Source: a virus. Taken from it: a stretch of 55,968 nt of DNA. The DNA lies in IMG/VR virus record IMGVR_UViG_3300044815_000221, positions 1 through 55,968 of that record. One strand, written 5' to 3'. The notes under the pieces are model-generated. The model saw only the letters and a program-made list of their open reading frames with translations, had not been told where the DNA came from and did no database searches. The position numbers and the translations under genes were made by a program. Positions 55,709-55,968 of this stretch are shown here, piece after piece. How positions within the stretch are numbered: the first letter of the stretch is position 1; each line of letters starts with the position of its first letter.

Positions 55709-55968
55709 ATATGCCTCTCATTCAATGTCCAGATTGTAAAAAGGAAATTTCAGACCAAGCTCCAGTCTGCCCAAACTGTGGAAGACCTTTTTCCCAACCT
55801 CGTATATCCGCTAAAAAGCGCCACGAAGAAGCTAATCGTTACAATCACATATCTTGGCTACTCTTCGCTGCAGCGATACTCACAGCACTAGCAGGTATAT
55901 GGTCGGTCGCGCCGATAATGTTTGTCGCGGCTTTAGTTGTCTCCATCATTTATCATATAAAGCGATGA
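55705..55968 (+). CDS. Zinc-ribbon membrane protein next to the repressor
   Basis: An 87-aa protein overlapping the repressor stop by 4 bp (ATGA) and ending with the last base of the window. Zinc ribbon (CPDCKKEISDQAPVCPNCG), then transmembrane segments (WLLFAAAILTALAGIW, APIMFVAALVVSIIYHI). Same design as 22802-23098 and 7476-7637. Co-expression with the repressor in the lysogen suggests a superinfection or lysogenic-conversion role. Confidence 0.72.
   Translation: MNMPLIQCPDCKKEISDQAPVCPNCGRPFSQPRISAKKRHEEANRYNHISWLLFAAAILTALAGIWSVAPIMFVAALVVSIIYHIKR

Overview
The window is most of the genome of a Mu-like transposable phage or prophage with a contractile tail. Almost all genes lie on the minus strand and run right to left in Mu order. 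From the right: a plus-strand repressor (55.2-55.7 kb) faces an early block with a Ner-like regulator, a second regulator, a MuA-type DDE transposase and a MuB-type AAA+ ATPase. A long run of small middle genes follows (51-42 kb): many zinc-ribbon proteins, a GemA-like protein, a DUF5131 protein, a free-standing CheY-like receiver and a DUF4326 protein. Then come lysis/membrane genes, small and large terminase and portal (42-35.9 kb). Protease/scaffold, decoration and capsid proteins, the gp35/36/G/37-type connector genes, sheath, tube, tail chaperone, tape measure and hub/spike genes fill 16 kb to 2 kb. Baseplate wedge genes are not seen and probably lie beyond the left edge. The host cannot be named from the sequence; medium GC and Mu-type gene content suggest a Gram-negative or related diderm bacterium.

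The striking part is 17-36 kb. The MuF head-morphogenesis gene, which should directly follow the portal gene, is cut in two. A cassette of about 9.3 kb (17.08-26.40 kb) separates its N-terminal half (26.27-26.96 kb) from its C-terminal half (16.65-17.09 kb). A second cassette of about 8.9 kb (26.96-35.89 kb) sits between portal and MuF. Both cassettes have the same plan. On the minus strand they carry a spare set of tail-core genes: chaperone, tape measure, LysM adaptor and gpD hub, plus spike and tube-initiator in the first. Next come a small zinc-ribbon or membrane protein and an XRE-type repressor. Divergent from the repressor runs a plus-strand operon with a near-identical leader, a 48-residue peptide, small proteins, and at its end a LAGLIDADG homing endonuclease with an N-terminal array of HTH repeats. 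The two repressor/operator systems are different while the leader behind them is nearly identical, as in heteroimmune phages. The left ends of both cassettes and the N-half break fall at the same TTT(G/A)AC core inside the MuF HLETIFDTN...AYGVGRR coding segment. I read these as nested, self-regulated, homing-endonuclease-linked elements carrying tail parts. Misassembly of related phages is the main alternative.

Two further signals run through the window. A structured RNA element occurs five times on the minus strand just upstream of genes: small hairpin, 16-19 nt linker, GGCTCAT, then a 12-13 bp terminator stem with compensatory changes. The tail-chaperone genes of modules 1 and 2 carry a T-type extension reachable only by a +1 (or -2) frameshift at UCN-UUU-CGC; module 3 has lost both the site and the extension.
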